A DNA stretch of 64,000 nucleotides from Kaistella gelatinilytica (GTDB lineage Bacteria > Bacteroidota > Bacteroidia > Flavobacteriales > Weeksellaceae): assembly GCF_015679325.1 (NCBI RefSeq), contig NZ_JADPVI010000002.1, positions 733,126 through 797,125 on the forward strand. The letters are read 5' to 3'. Within the stretch, counting starts at the first letter, position 1; each line of letters begins with the position of its first letter. The notes under the pieces were generated by a model, which was given only the letters and a program-made list of their open reading frames with translations, did not search any database and was not told the origin of the DNA. The translations under genes and the position numbers were made by a program. Of this stretch, positions 9,679 through 20,300 are shown in pieces.

Positions 9679-10279
9679 TTTTGAACAAGAGATCAAAAAG
9701 CAAATCGACGGGCGGGAAATTACTCCGAAGAGAGATTTGTGGGCTGAAATTGAAAGTCAAAGTCAAACTTTAGTTCAGACTTCTTCAAAATCAAAAATGA
9801 ATTGGTTCTTAATGGCGGCTTGCTTTATTTTACTGGCAACATTAAGCTTTTTAATCTTTAATAAAAAAGAAGCTACTCAACCTCAAATTGTAAAAACGGA
9901 AGTTCTACAGAAAAACAAATTAGAGAAGACTGTTGAACAAGAAGTTTCGCCAATTTTAAATCAAAAAACTGAATTGATCGCTTCTAAAAACACCAGAATT
10001 CAATCCTCTCAAAAAATTGAAATTTCAAAACCGGACGTTGTTGTAGCAAAATCAGCAACTCCAGTAAAAGAGACTGAAAAACAAATTGCTTCTGAAATCT
10101 ATAAAAATCAGAGTTCAAATCAGAATATTCTTGCGACGATAGATTCAACAAATGTTCCTAAAAAAAGAAAAAAATATGTTGATGCTTCTACCCTCTTATT
10201 TTCCGTAGAACATAAAGAAGTGATCGAAAATTCGAAAGATGGAAGCAACGTTGCAACGATTGACCTCCACTCCAAATAA
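9659..10279 (+). CDS. Single-pass membrane protein, possible anti-sigma partner
   Basis: A 206-residue protein with a short cytoplasmic N-terminus (about 47 residues, including RDLWAEIESQ), one transmembrane helix at about 48-67, and a low-complexity Lys/Ser/Glu-rich region predicted outside the membrane. Its start lies within the sigma-factor gene (20-bp overlap). This topology and the coupling fit an anti-sigma factor. No classical zinc-binding anti-sigma HxxxCxxC motif is visible, so the role is inferred from context only. Confidence 0.6.
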   Translation: MNTPKYNFEQEIKKQIDGREITPKRDLWAEIESQSQTLVQTSSKSKMNWFLMAACFILLATLSFLIFNKKEATQPQIVKTEVLQKNKLEKTVEQEVSPILNQKTELIASKNTRIQSSQKIEISKPDVVVAKSATPVKETEKQIASEIYKNQSSNQNILATIDSTNVPKKRKKYVDASTLLFSVEHKEVIENSKDGSNVATIDLHSK

Positions 10280-10309
10280 CTCAACTACAAACTTTTAAAA
10301 ATTAATAAG

Positions 10310-11347
10310 ATGATCAAGAAAATTATCATGATGGGATTGGTATGTTTTTATGCCGCTACTATTAACGCCCAGGTCAACATCAGACTCAATCTTCCTTCGA
10401 GAAAAGAGAGCGAGATAAGTCCTGTTGTAAAAGAGAAAGTTGAAGAGTATGCATCGAGCATAAATGCTATTATTCAGCAGGAAAAAACTTTGATGGACGC
10501 AGAATTAAAAGTTCTTGTAAGTAAAAACCTGGACAAAGCTGATTTCGATAAACAAAAAGCAGAAATTTCTGAAAAGTATGCGGGAAAAATAGACCAAAGA
10601 ATTGAAGCATTGGGATTTGATCTTGATTCTGTCATTCAAAAGCAAGTAAGATATTCTTTATTGAACGCCGATATTACTTCTGAAGAAGAATTAAAAGCAA
10701 ATCTTTTAAAAAAATACCGCGCGACGCGAAGTTTAGATCCCTATTTTTCTTACGGCATAATGAATCTTACGAACAGCTTACCAAATAATGAACTGGATAC
10801 CAACATTGCGTATAGCAGTAATCTGGAATTTGGGTTGAAATTGAACTATCAATTTAGCAGAACGAGTCCTTGGGGTTTAATTTCAGGTATAGGATTTTCC
10901 TGGAGAACATTGCGGTTAGATAATAATAAGATTTTTGCGAAAGATGGTAATGGTCAGGTTTATATAGAAAATTACGGCGGTAATATTGATAAAAGTAAAT
11001 TGAGAACAGGTTATCTGATGATTCCACTTGGTTTACAATACAATTTTTCTAAATTAAAAAATGTTGGGATGGATATTCAATACAGAAAATACAGTCGCGG
11101 ATTTCGAATGGGAGCCAACGTTTATGGCGGAGTGCAAATGTCTACCAATAATATTGTAGCAGGAAGTGGTGACGATTTTAGAAACAGATCGAATTATCAG
11201 GTAAATCCTTTTATCTATGGTGGTCAACTCACTTTTTCTTATGACAGCTTAAGTATTTTCGTGAAAAAAGATTTCAGTAATTACTTCAAAGACAGTCACT
11301 TTCCAAATGATAAAGCTTTAGTAATTGGTTTGGCTCTTGGATTATAA
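10310..11347 (+). CDS. Outer-membrane beta-barrel protein
   Basis: A 345-residue exported protein with a signal peptide ending INAQ (about residue 21). Residues ~25-125 are a helical, charged region. The rest is made of alternating beta strands (LEFGLKLNYQFSRTSPWGLISG, GYLMIPLGLQYNFSKL) and ends FVKKDFSNYF...GLALGL, as in PorT/OmpW-like barrels. It is the third gene of the sigma-factor cluster and ends at a terminator. The function is unknown. Confidence 0.75.
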   Translation: MIKKIIMMGLVCFYAATINAQVNIRLNLPSRKESEISPVVKEKVEEYASSINAIIQQEKTLMDAELKVLVSKNLDKADFDKQKAEISEKYAGKIDQRIEALGFDLDSVIQKQVRYSLLNADITSEEELKANLLKKYRATRSLDPYFSYGIMNLTNSLPNNELDTNIAYSSNLEFGLKLNYQFSRTSPWGLISGIGFSWRTLRLDNNKIFAKDGNGQVYIENYGGNIDKSKLRTGYLMIPLGLQYNFSKLKNVGMDIQYRKYSRGFRMGANVYGGVQMSTNNIVAGSGDDFRNRSNYQVNPFIYGGQLTFSYDSLSIFVKKDFSNYFKDSHFPNDKALVIGLALGL

Positions 11348-11372
11348 ATTTTTCATAGCACTTCATATCAAC

Positions 11373-11403
11373 AAAAAACTCTGGAAATATTCCAGAGTTT
11401 TTT
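11373..11403 (+). terminator. Intrinsic terminator after the beta-barrel gene
   Basis: AAAAACTCTGGAA / TTCCAGAGTTTTTT hairpin with a T run. It may also serve fumC, which converges from the other side. Confidence 0.8.
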
Positions 11404-11450
11404 GCATTTAAAAATCTATCATTTATCCGTCTATTATCTTTTCTTTCAAA

Positions 11451-12833
11451 CTAAACCATTTCCTCTGGTTTAACCCATTCATCAAATTGTTCCGCCGTCA
11501 ACAATCCTAAATTCACGGCTTCTTCTTTTAAAGTCGTTCCGTTTTTGTGAGCCGTTTTTGCAATTTTTGCAGCGTTTTCATAACCGATATGCGTATTTAA
11601 AGCAGTAACCAACATTAATGATTTCTCCACCAGTTCTTTAATTCGAGGTTCATTTGGTTCAATTCCAACCGCGCAGTGATCATTAAAGGAAATACAGGCG
11701 TCACCTAATAATTGCGCAGATTGTAAAAAATTATACGCCATCACCGGTTTGAAAACATTGAGTTCAAAATTCCCCTGAGTTCCGGCAAAAGAAATTGTAG
11801 TGTCATTTCCTAAAATTTGTGCGCAAACCATGGTCATTGCTTCATTCTGAGTTGGATTAACTTTTCCGGGCATTATGGAAGAACCCGGTTCATTTTCAGG
11901 AATATGAATTTCTCCAATTCCAGATCTCGGTCCGGAAGCGAGAAAACGAATATCCTGAGCAATTTTATAAAGAGAAACTGCTAATTGTTTGAGCGCTCCA
12001 TGACTTTCAACAATCGCATCGTGTGCTGCTAAAGCTTCAAATTTATTCGGCGCCGTCTCAAACGGAAGTCCCGTAAATTCTGAAATATATTTTGCGACCA
12101 AAACATCGTAACCTTTTGGGGTATTTAAACCTGTTCCAACTGCAGTTCCACCTAAAGCGATTTCCTGCAAATGCTCGAATGTATTCGTAATCGCTTTCAT
12201 CGCATAATCCAGTTGTGCAACATAACCGGAAAATTCCTGACCTAAAGTTAAAGGAGTTGCATCCATTAAATGGGTTCGTCCGATTTTCACGATCGATTTA
12301 AAATTTTCTGCTTTTTCATGCAACGTATTTCGCAATTTTTCTACCGCGGGCAAAGTATGTTCAACCACTTTTTTATAGGCTGCAATATGCATCGCTGTTG
12401 GAAAAGTATCATTGGAACTTTGGGATTTATTCACATCGTCATTGGGATGAATTTCAGATTTTTCGCCCAAAGTTCCGCCGTTATTTACATGGACTTTATT
12501 TGAGATGACCTCGTTCATATTCATATTCGACTGAGTTCCGGAACCGGTTTGCCAGATCACGAGAGGAAACTGATCATTTAATTTCCCGTTTAAAATTTCA
12601 TCGCATACTTCTGCAATCATATCTCTCTTTTCGGAGGAAAGAACGCCTAATTCAGCATTCGTAAATGCTGCCGCTTTTTTTAAATAAGCAAAAGCTTCTA
12701 TAATTTCATGCGGCATGGAAGCTTCAGGACCGATTTTAAAATTATTGCGGGAACGCTCCGTTTGTGCGCCCCAAAATTTATCTGCAGGAACCTGCACATC
12801 GCCCATGGTATCTTTTTCTGTTCTGTAATTCAT
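11451..12833 (-). CDS. fumC: Class II fumarate hydratase (iron-independent)
   Basis: A 460-residue enzyme starting [20 protein letters not shown]. The fumarase/aspartase superfamily signature [16 protein letters not shown] is present (about 315-330), along with [16 protein letters not shown] and [11 protein letters not shown], which contain the substrate-binding residues. It interconverts fumarate and malate in the TCA cycle without an iron-sulfur cluster. A class I fumarase lies 1.4 kb away (14230), and a WYL-type regulator is transcribed divergently from this gene. Confidence 0.97.
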   Translation of the reverse strand: MNYRTEKDTMGDVQVPADKFWGAQTERSRNNFKIGPEASMPHEIIEAFAYLKKAAAFTNAELGVLSSEKRDMIAEVCDEILNGKLNDQFPLVIWQTGSGTQSNMNMNEVISNKVHVNNGGTLGEKSEIHPNDDVNKSQSSNDTFPTAMHIAAYKKVVEHTLPAVEKLRNTLHEKAENFKSIVKIGRTHLMDATPLTLGQEFSGYVAQLDYAMKAITNTFEHLQEIALGGTAVGTGLNTPKGYDVLVAKYISEFTGLPFETAPNKFEALAAHDAIVESHGALKQLAVSLYKIAQDIRFLASGPRSGIGEIHIPENEPGSSIMPGKVNPTQNEAMTMVCAQILGNDTTISFAGTQGNFELNVFKPVMAYNFLQSAQLLGDACISFNDHCAVGIEPNEPRIKELVEKSLMLVTALNTHIGYENAAKIAKTAHKNGTTLKEEAVNLGLLTAEQFDEWVKPEEMV

Positions 12834-12975
12834 TGCTTAATATTTATTTTCTTAAAATTAAGGAATTTAATAAGGACCGACAAAGAAATATGATGATAAA
12901 AATCCATCATTTACACTGATAAAGTTGATGATAAGCCATTAAAAATCCCTATTTTTATATACAAAATGAATTTAG
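12834..12975. promoter_or_regulatory. Divergent control region fumC / WYL regulator
   Basis: A 142-bp region between divergent genes. It contains repeated TGATGATAA words and an inverted ATGATG...CATCAT pair around 12890-12930, plus a -7-like TATTTTTA before the regulator start. These are candidate operator sequences; no binding site is proven. Confidence 0.35.
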
Positions 12976-14037
12976 ATGTCAGAAAAGTCGAAAAGATTAA
13001 TGATGATTTACAGCCGCCTGAAATCTGGTCCCGTAACAATCGAAATGTTATCAAACTGGGCGAGTAAAAATGCGGTTCAAATCTCCGCACGCAGCTTCTA
13101 TCGGGATTTGTATGATCTAGAAAACTCTGTTATTCCCGCAAATGAAAAACTGGTGGTTTCTGTCGGAGAAAAAAACAGAAAAACATGGAAGATCGAATAT
13201 ATCAACGACGAAAAACCGTTGACGGAATTTGATATAAATTCTTATGTCCTTTTTCAAAATTTTATGCCTTTATCCATCATTTCTTCCAGAAGCAGTTCTC
13301 TCGGGAAGATCATCGGACTTTTCTATCAAAAGTACAGCAAAAGCCAGTTTGAGCATTTTGTCAATGTTGCAAAATCTCAGATCAAAGCAAGCCACTTTTA
13401 TGAAGGTTCGGTATTCACCAATTATCATAAAATTTTAGATGACTGCATTTGGAGCATTCAAAACAAAAGAGAAATGCAACTTATAGAGGTCAATTACGAT
13501 TACACTTCTATATCTTCTCACGTAGAATTTCCGCAAATGTTCTTTCCAATTCAAATTTTATATCATCGCGGCGTCGTTCATGTTTCAGGTTTTATTAAAG
13601 AGAATAATCAACTTTTGATCCTCGGTTTAGAACAGATCGAAAAATACAAGTTAACCAATGATTCTTTTGACAACAGCAGTTTTGTACAAAATCTGGATGT
13701 TGAACTTTCTAAAAGATTTGGGATCACTCAAAATATAGATAACGAAATTTATGATATTGAAATTGAATTCACAGAACGCACCGGAAATTTTGTAAGCAAA
13801 CAGTTTTGGAATGACTCCCAGGAATTTGAAAAGCTGGAAAACAAAAATTTCATGATGAAAATGACTTGCGGCATCAACCGAGAACTTATCGGATGGATTT
13901 TTCACTGGATGTCAAACGCTAAAGTAATAAAACCAGAAATTCTGAAAGAGTTGGTTGTTGAAAAATACACTGAAATGGTAAACCTTTATGAACAGGACGC
14001 TGGGATCGTTTCCAACAATTCTTTCCGACCGTTGTAG
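12976..14037 (+). CDS. WYL-domain-like transcriptional regulator
   Basis: A 353-residue protein with an N-terminal winged-helix segment (about residues 1-50: KRLMMIYSRLKSGPVTIEML, ISARSFYRDLYDLE) of the DeoR/YafY type. The middle resembles a WYL domain (about 150-220: FPIQILYHRGVVHVSGFIKE, LILGLEQIEKYKL), followed by a WCX-like C-terminal extension. WYL proteins sense small ligands or nucleotides and bind DNA. It sits between a class II fumarase (divergent) and a class I fumarase (downstream, same strand), so regulation of fumarase choice is a reasonable guess but is not shown. Confidence 0.75.
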   Translation: MSEKSKRLMMIYSRLKSGPVTIEMLSNWASKNAVQISARSFYRDLYDLENSVIPANEKLVVSVGEKNRKTWKIEYINDEKPLTEFDINSYVLFQNFMPLSIISSRSSSLGKIIGLFYQKYSKSQFEHFVNVAKSQIKASHFYEGSVFTNYHKILDDCIWSIQNKREMQLIEVNYDYTSISSHVEFPQMFFPIQILYHRGVVHVSGFIKENNQLLILGLEQIEKYKLTNDSFDNSSFVQNLDVELSKRFGITQNIDNEIYDIEIEFTERTGNFVSKQFWNDSQEFEKLENKNFMMKMTCGINRELIGWIFHWMSNAKVIKPEILKELVVEKYTEMVNLYEQDAGIVSNNSFRPL

Positions 14038-14068
14038 ATGATTGACAATAAATGACAATGTTATGCAT

Positions 14069-14156
14069 TATATTTGTATACACAAATGATGAAAGAGGAA
14101 TAAGATAATTTTATCCTTCTGAAAAAGGTGAAGACATGTTCTTCACCTTTTCTGTT
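14069..14156 (+). ncRNA. Possible short transcript between regulator and fumarase
   Basis: A -7 element TATATTTG (14069-14076) lies only ~45 bp before a strong hairpin with T run (14122-14156). This would give an RNA of about 70-75 nt. The only ORF in it is a 5-codon one (14088). No RNA family was recognised, and it could equally be the 3' end of the upstream mRNA. Confidence 0.2.
14122..14156 (+). terminator. Intrinsic terminator after WYL regulator
   Basis: AAAAGGTGAAG / CTTCACCTTTT hairpin with a 7-base loop and downstream T-rich sequence. Confidence 0.8.
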
Positions 14157-14229
14157 TTCTAAATAGTAGGAAATTCCTGACTGAAGAATTTTTTATTTGC
14201 TTAATTTTACGCTTTTCAAAAATTAAACA

Positions 14230-15837
14230 ATGGATTTCCACTACCAAGAACCTTTTCCAATTCTAAAAGACGAAACTCAGTACAAAAAATTGAGTTCTGA
14301 ATACGTAAAAACAGAAATGTTGGGCGACCGCGAAATTTTGACTATCGATCCAAAAGCCTTAGAACTTTTAGCAGAAAATGCTTTAGCCGACGTTTCTTTC
14401 ATGCTTCGATCTTCTCATTTACAGAAATTGAAAAACATTATCGACGATCCCGAAGCAACCGATAACGATCGTTTTGTGGCTTATAATCTTTTACAAAATG
14501 CAGCCGTTGCAATTGAAGGTGCGCTTCCTTCTTGCCAGGATACGGGAACTGCGATCTGTGTTGCAAAAAAAGGAGAAAATGTTTTTACGGGCGTTGAAGA
14601 TGCTGCCTGGATCTCAAAAGGAATTTACAACACCTATCAGGAAAGAAATTTAAGATATTCTCAAATCGTTCCTTTAACCATGTTCGAGGAAAAAAATTCC
14701 GGCTCAAATCTTCCGGCTCAAATTGACATTTACGCAGAGACTGGAAATGAATACAAATTCTTATTTTTAGCAAAAGGTGGAGGTTCTGCCAATAAAACTT
14801 TCCTTTATCAAAAAACCAAATCTTTGCTGAACGAAAGTTCTTTAGATGCATTTGTGCGCGAAAGAATTATGGATCTGGGAACCGCGGCTTGTCCACCTTA
14901 TCATTTGGCGATCGTTATTGGCGGAACTTCTGCCGAAGCCAATTTAGCTGCGGTCAAAAAAGCAAGTGCGGGTTATTATGATCATCTTCCGACAGAAGGA
15001 AATATGGGCGGTCAAGCATTCCGTGATCTGGAATGGGAAAAAAGAGTTCAGAAAATTTGCCAGGAAAGTTCTATCGGAGCGCAGTTTGGCGGAAAATATT
15101 TAACCCACGATGTTCGCGTAATTCGTCTTCCACGACACGCAGCAAGTTGTCCGGTTGGAATGGGTGTTTCGTGTTCTGCAGATCGAAATATTAAAGGAAA
15201 AATCACCAAAGACGGGATCTTTTTAGAACAGTTAGAGGTGAATCCGAAACAGTTTTTACCTTCAACACCACCGCATTTAGAAGCAGCAGTTTCCATCGAT
15301 TTGAATCAGCCGATGCCTCAAATTTTAGCAGAACTTTCAAAATATCCAATTAAAACAAGATTAAGTCTCAACGGAACTTTAATCGTAGCCCGAGATATCG
15401 CTCACGCAAAAATTAAAGAACTCTTAGACAGCGGAAAACCAATGCCAGAATATTTCAAAAACCATCCGATCTATTACGCAGGTCCCGCAAAAACTCCAGC
15501 TGGAATGGCATCCGGAAGTTTCGGACCAACAACTGCGGGGAGAATGGATGTCTATGTTGACGAATTTCAGGCAAATGGCGGAAGTATGATCATGCTCGCA
15601 AAAGGAAACCGCAGCAAAGACGTTACAAATGCCTGTCACAAACACGGCGGATTTTACTTAGGATCCATCGGCGGACCTGCGGCAATTTTAGCAAAAGAAA
15701 ATATAACTTCTGTTGAAGTTGTTGATTTCGAAGAACTTGGCATGGAAGCCGTTCGTAAAATAGAGATCAAAAATTTCCCCGCTTTTATAATTTCAGATGA
15801 CAAAGGAAACGACTTCTTCGAATCAATCGCACACTAA
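14230..15837 (+). CDS. Class I fumarate hydratase ([4Fe-4S])
   Basis: A 535-residue single-chain class I fumarase, close to the size of E. coli FumA/FumB (548). The N-terminal alpha domain includes [11 protein letters not shown] with a cluster Cys and [20 protein letters not shown]. The beta domain has [24 protein letters not shown] and [22 protein letters not shown]. The three cluster cysteines are plausible in SCQD, AACPP and SCPVG. It catalyses fumarate to malate using an oxygen-sensitive cluster. Having both fumarase classes side by side allows an iron-sparing or oxidative-stress switch, which is inference. Confidence 0.95.
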   Translation: MDFHYQEPFPILKDETQYKKLSSEYVKTEMLGDREILTIDPKALELLAENALADVSFMLRSSHLQKLKNIIDDPEATDNDRFVAYNLLQNAAVAIEGALPSCQDTGTAICVAKKGENVFTGVEDAAWISKGIYNTYQERNLRYSQIVPLTMFEEKNSGSNLPAQIDIYAETGNEYKFLFLAKGGGSANKTFLYQKTKSLLNESSLDAFVRERIMDLGTAACPPYHLAIVIGGTSAEANLAAVKKASAGYYDHLPTEGNMGGQAFRDLEWEKRVQKICQESSIGAQFGGKYLTHDVRVIRLPRHAASCPVGMGVSCSADRNIKGKITKDGIFLEQLEVNPKQFLPSTPPHLEAAVSIDLNQPMPQILAELSKYPIKTRLSLNGTLIVARDIAHAKIKELLDSGKPMPEYFKNHPIYYAGPAKTPAGMASGSFGPTTAGRMDVYVDEFQANGGSMIMLAKGNRSKDVTNACHKHGGFYLGSIGGPAAILAKENITSVEVVDFEELGMEAVRKIEIKNFPAFIISDDKGNDFFESIAH

Positions 15838-15904
15838 GAAATTTAAAATCACTTTAAATAACAAAAATCAGCGATAAATCTTTTGTAGCAACCGAAATTT
15901 ATCC

Positions 15905-15912
15905 TATTTTTG
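15905..15912 (+). promoter_or_regulatory. Putative -7 promoter element
   Basis: TATTTTTG, matching TAnnTTTG, 17 bp before the start of the next gene. Confidence 0.4.
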
Positions 15913-15928
15913 CCTAAAATCTATTGCA

Positions 15929-16222
15929 ATGTTAGTATTATTATATTCATCATTCTGGCCTTTCTATCAATTCCTTTGGACCATCTATTTCATATGCATG
16001 TTCCTCGTTGGTTTTTGGTGTATTTTCATGTTCTTCGGATATGTAATTCCGGTCTGGTTAACTTCCGGATTATTAGAATATTTCGGTAAAACAAAACCAT
16101 TCGATCCAGAAGAGGTAAGAAGAAAAATAATGACTGAGCAAGAAGGAGTTGAACTGCTTTTCAGCGATCCAAAAGGGTCCGGTCCATTTCTTCACAGCCA
16201 CGACAATCACGGTCATCACTAG
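15929..16222 (+). CDS. Small membrane protein with His-rich tail
   Basis: A 97-residue protein not recognised as a named family. Residues ~1-50 are strongly hydrophobic, aromatic-rich and likely form one long or two short transmembrane helices. The C-terminal half is soluble (KPFDPEEVRRKIMTEQEGVE) and ends in a histidine-rich tail (HSHDNHGHH), which might bind metal. It is a single gene with its own promoter-like element and a following terminator. Confidence 0.65.
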   Translation: MLVLLYSSFWPFYQFLWTIYFICMFLVGFWCIFMFFGYVIPVWLTSGLLEYFGKTKPFDPEEVRRKIMTEQEGVELLFSDPKGSGPFLHSHDNHGHH

Positions 16223-16286
16223 TTGATGTCATTGCTTTCCCACTTTAATTCCGGGAAAAGCGATCGCAAAGCAAAATCATATATAT

Positions 16287-16320
16287 AATCAGTTTCTAAT
16301 TATTTAGGAACTGATTTTTT
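16287..16320 (+). terminator. Intrinsic terminator
   Basis: AATCAGTTTCTAA / TTAGGAACTGATT hairpin followed by a T run. Confidence 0.75.
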
Positions 16321-16325
16321 TGTTG

Positions 16326-16427
16326 AGGAGCAACACAATTTTCGCTTCTTTAAAAAATCGTACCGGCTCTCCACTCTATCTTTTTCTCCACTTCGTTCCG
16401 AAAAAGGATGCCGTTACGATCCGGGCT
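16326..16427 (+). repeat. Dispersed palindromic repeat, copy 1
   Basis: About 100 bp in the otherwise empty 354-bp gap 16223-16575. Shared blocks are AGGAGCAACA, TTTTCGCTTCTT, CTCCACTCTATCTTTT, CTTCGTTCCG, AAAAGGATGCCGTT and CGAT..GGGCT. Related copies lie at 37191-37253 (reverse, interrupted by the IS element), 57918-58040 and, more divergent, 47596-47690. Confidence 0.8.
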
Positions 16428-16547
16428 AAAATAAAGTTCATTTCTTCTCCCGAAAGTTTTAAAATCCTAAAAAAATAAAATTAAGAAATCGATTTTTTAT
16501 TTAATATCCAACTTTCCGCTCTCAACTTCAATCTTCCAACTTTTCAC

Positions 16548-16555
16548 TATCTTTG
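16548..16555 (+). promoter_or_regulatory. Putative -7 promoter element of prfA
   Basis: TATCTTTG 20 bp before the prfA start, matching TAnnTTTG. Confidence 0.5.
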
Positions 16556-16575
16556 CACACTACAAAAAATCAGAA

Positions 16576-17661
16576 ATGTCAAAGTCCCTTATACCCAAAC
16601 TCGAAGCCATAAAACAACGCTACAACGAAGTAGCAGACTTAATTATTCAGCCCGATATCATTTCTGATCAGAAAAAATATTCAGTACTCAACAAAGAATA
16701 CAGCGATTTAAAGAAAATTGTTGATGTTTTTGATCAATATAAACAGGCTTTAACGACGATCGAGGAATCCGACGAAATTATTGCAGACGGTTCTGATAAA
16801 GAATTTGTAGAGATGGCAAAAGCTGAAAAATACGAAGCCATGGATAAAATCCCGGCATTTGAAGAACAGCTCAAAGTTTTATTGATCCCGAAAGATCCTA
16901 CCGATGATAAAAACGTCATCGTAGAACTTCGCGCTGGAACTGGAGGAGATGAAGCTGCCATTTTTGTTGAAGATGTTTACAGAGCTTATGCAATGTACTT
17001 CAAAACAAAAGGCTGGAAACACGAGATCACCGATGCCAACGAAGCTTCAAAAGGTTACAAGGAATTAATTTTAAAAATAGAAGGCGACGGCGTTTACGGA
17101 ATTATGAAATTCGAATCCGGAGTTCACCGTGTACAACGTGTCCCGGAAACCGAATCTCAAGGAAGAGTCCATACTTCTGCAATTACGATCGCAGTTCTTC
17201 CGGAAGCCGAAGAAATCGATTTTGAATTAAATCCTGCCGACATCGAAATGCAAACTTCCAGATCAGGTGGTGCAGGTGGACAAAACGTAAATAAAGTAGA
17301 AACAAAAGTACAGTTAACACACAAACCTTCCGGAATGGTGGTTGTTTGTCAACAGGCACGTTCTCAGTTAGCTAACCGTGAATTGGCCATGGAAATGCTT
17401 CGTACAAAATTATACGACATCGAGGTTCAAAAATCAGTTGGAGATATCGCAGCACAAAGAAAATCGATGGTTTCAACCGGTGACCGTTCTGCAAAAATTA
17501 AAACCTACAATTATCCGCAAGGAAGAGTTACCGACCACCGAGTAAACAAATCAATGTACAACCTTGATGCTTACATGAACGGTGATCTTCAGGAAATGAT
17601 AGACGCTGTGATTATGGCAGAAAATGCTGAGAAAATGAAAGGTGAGGAAGATAATTATTAA
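16576..17661 (+). CDS. prfA: Peptide chain release factor 1
   Basis: A 361-residue class I release factor. The catalytic GGQ is in [16 protein letters not shown] (about residues 230-245). The codon-recognition domain includes the PxT-like segment preceding [19 protein letters not shown]1 reads UAA/UAG stop codons and releases the peptide in the cytoplasm. Length is normal and no programmed frameshift is visible, as expected for RF1 rather than RF2. Confidence 0.96.
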   Translation: MSKSLIPKLEAIKQRYNEVADLIIQPDIISDQKKYSVLNKEYSDLKKIVDVFDQYKQALTTIEESDEIIADGSDKEFVEMAKAEKYEAMDKIPAFEEQLKVLLIPKDPTDDKNVIVELRAGTGGDEAAIFVEDVYRAYAMYFKTKGWKHEITDANEASKGYKELILKIEGDGVYGIMKFESGVHRVQRVPETESQGRVHTSAITIAVLPEAEEIDFELNPADIEMQTSRSGGAGGQNVNKVETKVQLTHKPSGMVVVCQQARSQLANRELAMEMLRTKLYDIEVQKSVGDIAAQRKSMVSTGDRSAKIKTYNYPQGRVTDHRVNKSMYNLDAYMNGDLQEMIDAVIMAENAEKMKGEEDNY

Positions 17662-17697
17662 TCTGAGTTTTTAATTTTATTTATTTAATTTTATTTA

Positions 17698-17943
17698 ATG
17701 AAAATGAAATCTGAGAATATCAATTTTTTGTTAACCCTTCTTTTCGTTGGAGGCATCGTCGTTTTATATCTAACAGATAGCAATTCTGAAAATAGCACAA
17801 GTCCTTATGGGATTATTCTCGCGTTGTCTCTTCCACAAATTTTAAGGATATTTCCTAAAATGAGAGATTTCGGAGTTGGTAGCTCAGAATTTATTCCAAA
17901 CTTATATTCTTATGTTCAACAGAAATTAAGACGTTCTGAATAA
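17698..17943 (+). CDS. Small hypothetical membrane protein
   Basis: An 81-residue protein with two hydrophobic segments (about 9-25 and 38-50) separated by a polar SDNSENSTS-rich loop, and a basic C-terminus. It begins 36 bp after prfA and may be cotranscribed. No family recognised; codon use looks normal for the window. Confidence 0.55.
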   Translation: MKMKSENINFLLTLLFVGGIVVLYLTDSNSENSTSPYGIILALSLPQILRIFPKMRDFGVGSSEFIPNLYSYVQQKLRRSE

Positions 17944-17984
17944 TATCTTATTAAAAAATTGACTCTTAATATTTAAAAATAGTT

Positions 17985-18015
17985 AAAAAGCTTTCAGATT
18001 CTTCTGAAAGCTTTT
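17985..18015 (+). terminator. First of two tandem terminators
   Basis: AAAAAGCTTTCAG / CTGAAAGCTTTTT hairpin with a 6-base loop. Confidence 0.75.
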
Positions 18016-18042
18016 TAACTCCATTTCTCAATTTTACTAATC

Positions 18043-18082
18043 AACCCTTTCAGCCTTTAAAAGGCTGAAAGGGTTTTTTAAT
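18043..18082 (+). terminator. Second tandem terminator
   Basis: A perfect 16-bp stem, AACCCTTTCAGCCTTT with its complement, around two bases and followed by T residues. The stem word resembles dispersed flavobacterial hairpins. Confidence 0.75.
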
Positions 18083-18136
18083 TGAAAAAACTTTTCTTAA
18101 AAATTCGTAACTTTACTTTCTTCAAAGCCAAGTAAA

Positions 18137-20257
18137 ATGCGTCAAAAAATCCAAAATACAAATCCTGACTTTTCCCTTAAATCGGAACCAACACTTCCCT
18201 ACTTTTTCGAAAAAGACGGTTTGGAAATGAAATCTTCATATACTGAAAATGATTCAAAAGTTCTCACAGAAAAAAAATATGCTGCAGGAATTGCGCCGTA
18301 CTTGCGTGGACCGTATTCTACAATGTATGTTCAAAAACCCTGGACTATTAGGCAATACGCAGGATTTTCTACTGCAGAAGAATCCAATGCATTTTACAGA
18401 AGAAATTTAGCAGCCGGACAAAAAGGTTTATCCGTTGCCTTTGATTTGGCGACGCACCGCGGTTACGATTCCGATCATCCACGAGTTGAAGGCGATGTGG
18501 GAAAAGCCGGAGTTGCCATTGATTCCGTGGAAGACATGAAGATTTTATTTAATGAAATTCCTTTGGATGAGATCTCAGTTTCAATGACGATGAACGGAGC
18601 GGTTTTACCTGTTTTGGCTTTTTATATTGTAGCTGCAGAAGAGCAAGGCGTTTCTCAGGACAAACTTTCAGGTACGATTCAAAATGATATTCTAAAAGAA
18701 TTCATGGTGCGGAATACTTACATTTATCCGCCGACTCCTTCTATGAAAATTATTGCCGATATTTTCGAATATGCCTCTAAAAATATTCCGAAATTTAATT
18801 CGATTTCAATTTCCGGATATCACATGCAGGAAGCTGGAGCGACACCAGTTTTAGAAATGGCCTATACTTTAGCAGATGGTTTAGAATATGTTAGAACAGG
18901 AATGAAAGCGGGGATGAAGACCGATGATTTTGCACCACGCCTATCGTTTTTTTGGGCAATCGGAATGAATCACTTCATGGAAATTGCCAAACTGAGAGCT
19001 GCAAGATATATTTGGGCAAATCTCTTAACACCTTTTAATCCGCAAAATCCGAAATCTTTAGCCTTAAGGACACATTCTCAAACTTCAGGTTGGAGTTTAA
19101 CGGAACAAGAACCTTTCAATAATATCACCAGAACTACGATTGAAGCATTATCTTCTGCTTTAGGAGGAACACAATCTTTACACACCAATGCTCTGGATGA
19201 AGCCATCGCTTTACCAACAGATTATTCCGCAAAAATTGCCAGAAACACACAGATCATTTTACAGCAGGAAAGCGGAATTACCGATGTTGTAGATCCAATG
19301 GGCGGAAGTCATTTGGTAGAAAGTCTGACTCAACAAATGATCGATGAAGCCATGAAATTCATCGATGAAGTGGAAAAAGAAGGCGGAATGACAAAAGCAA
19401 TCGAGGCTGGAATTCCAAAGATGAGGATCGAAGAAGCTGCCGCTAAAAAACAGGCAAAAATTGATAGTGGTGAAGAATTCATCATTGGCGTTAATTCTTT
19501 CAAATCAACTCAAAAACAAATGGAACTGGATATTTTAGATATCGATAATTCTGAAGTTCGACGTAAACAGATCGAAAGATTACATCAAATAAAAAGAGAT
19601 CGAAATCCTGAAGCAGTGGTAGAAATTTTAAATAAATTAAAAGAATCTGCAAAATCCGGAGAAGGAAATCTGCTGGAAATCTGCATCGAAGCAGCTCGAA
19701 GAAGAGTGACACTCGGAGAAATGAGCGATGCGATGGAAGAAAGTTTCGGACGATACAAAGCGAATATCAGAACCATACAAGGAGTTTACGCCATGAATGC
19801 AAGCAAAAATGAATATTTTCCGAAAGCTCTTGCTCTAACTGAAAAGTTTGAAGAGCACGAAGGAAGAAGACCAAGAATTATGGTCGTGAAAATGGGACAA
19901 GACGGTCACGATCGTGGTGCAAAAGTAGTCGCAACGGCTTTCGCAGATATGGGATTTGATGTTGATGTCGCTCCATTATTTCAAACACCGGAAGAAGTAG
20001 CGAAACAGGCTGTAGAAAATGACATTCATATTTTGGGCGTTTCTTCTTTAGCGGCCGGACATAAATACCTCGTTCCGGAAGTTGTATCAGAATTGAAAAA
20101 ACTCGGCGCAGAAGATATTACGATCGTTGTTGGGGGCGTAATTCCAAAACAGGATTATGAGTTTCTTTATGCAAATGGTGCTGATTTTATTTTCGGACCA
20201 GGAACGAATTTACCTAAATCGGCCTGTGAGATTTTAGAAAAAATGCTCATCAACTAA
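18137..20257 (+). CDS. scpA: Methylmalonyl-CoA mutase, large (catalytic) subunit
   Basis: A 706-residue B12-dependent mutase. The N-terminal TIM barrel carries [47 protein letters not shown] and [12 protein letters not shown]. The C-terminal cobalamin domain has the DxHxxG motif in [13 protein letters not shown] and FGPGTN. It interconverts succinyl-CoA and methylmalonyl-CoA. The small-subunit gene normally expected nearby in heterodimeric systems is not present in the flanks, so it is elsewhere or the protein is homodimeric. Confidence 0.95.
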   Translation: MRQKIQNTNPDFSLKSEPTLPYFFEKDGLEMKSSYTENDSKVLTEKKYAAGIAPYLRGPYSTMYVQKPWTIRQYAGFSTAEESNAFYRRNLAAGQKGLSVAFDLATHRGYDSDHPRVEGDVGKAGVAIDSVEDMKILFNEIPLDEISVSMTMNGAVLPVLAFYIVAAEEQGVSQDKLSGTIQNDILKEFMVRNTYIYPPTPSMKIIADIFEYASKNIPKFNSISISGYHMQEAGATPVLEMAYTLADGLEYVRTGMKAGMKTDDFAPRLSFFWAIGMNHFMEIAKLRAARYIWANLLTPFNPQNPKSLALRTHSQTSGWSLTEQEPFNNITRTTIEALSSALGGTQSLHTNALDEAIALPTDYSAKIARNTQIILQQESGITDVVDPMGGSHLVESLTQQMIDEAMKFIDEVEKEGGMTKAIEAGIPKMRIEEAAAKKQAKIDSGEEFIIGVNSFKSTQKQMELDILDIDNSEVRRKQIERLHQIKRDRNPEAVVEILNKLKESAKSGEGNLLEICIEAARRRVTLGEMSDAMEESFGRYKANIRTIQGVYAMNASKNEYFPKALALTEKFEEHEGRRPRIMVVKMGQDGHDRGAKVVATAFADMGFDVDVAPLFQTPEEVAKQAVENDIHILGVSSLAAGHKYLVPEVVSELKKLGAEDITIVVGGVIPKQDYEFLYANGADFIFGPGTNLPKSACEILEKMLIN

Positions 20258-20262
20258 AAAAT

Positions 20263-20292
20263 AAAAGGAAACCCATTCAGGTTTCCTTTTTC
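20263..20292. terminator. Bidirectional terminator
   Basis: AAAAGGAAACC / GGTTTCCTTTT hairpin with A and T runs on both sides, between the convergent mutase and DUF4349 genes. Confidence 0.8.
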
Positions 20293-20300
20293 ATTATCAA

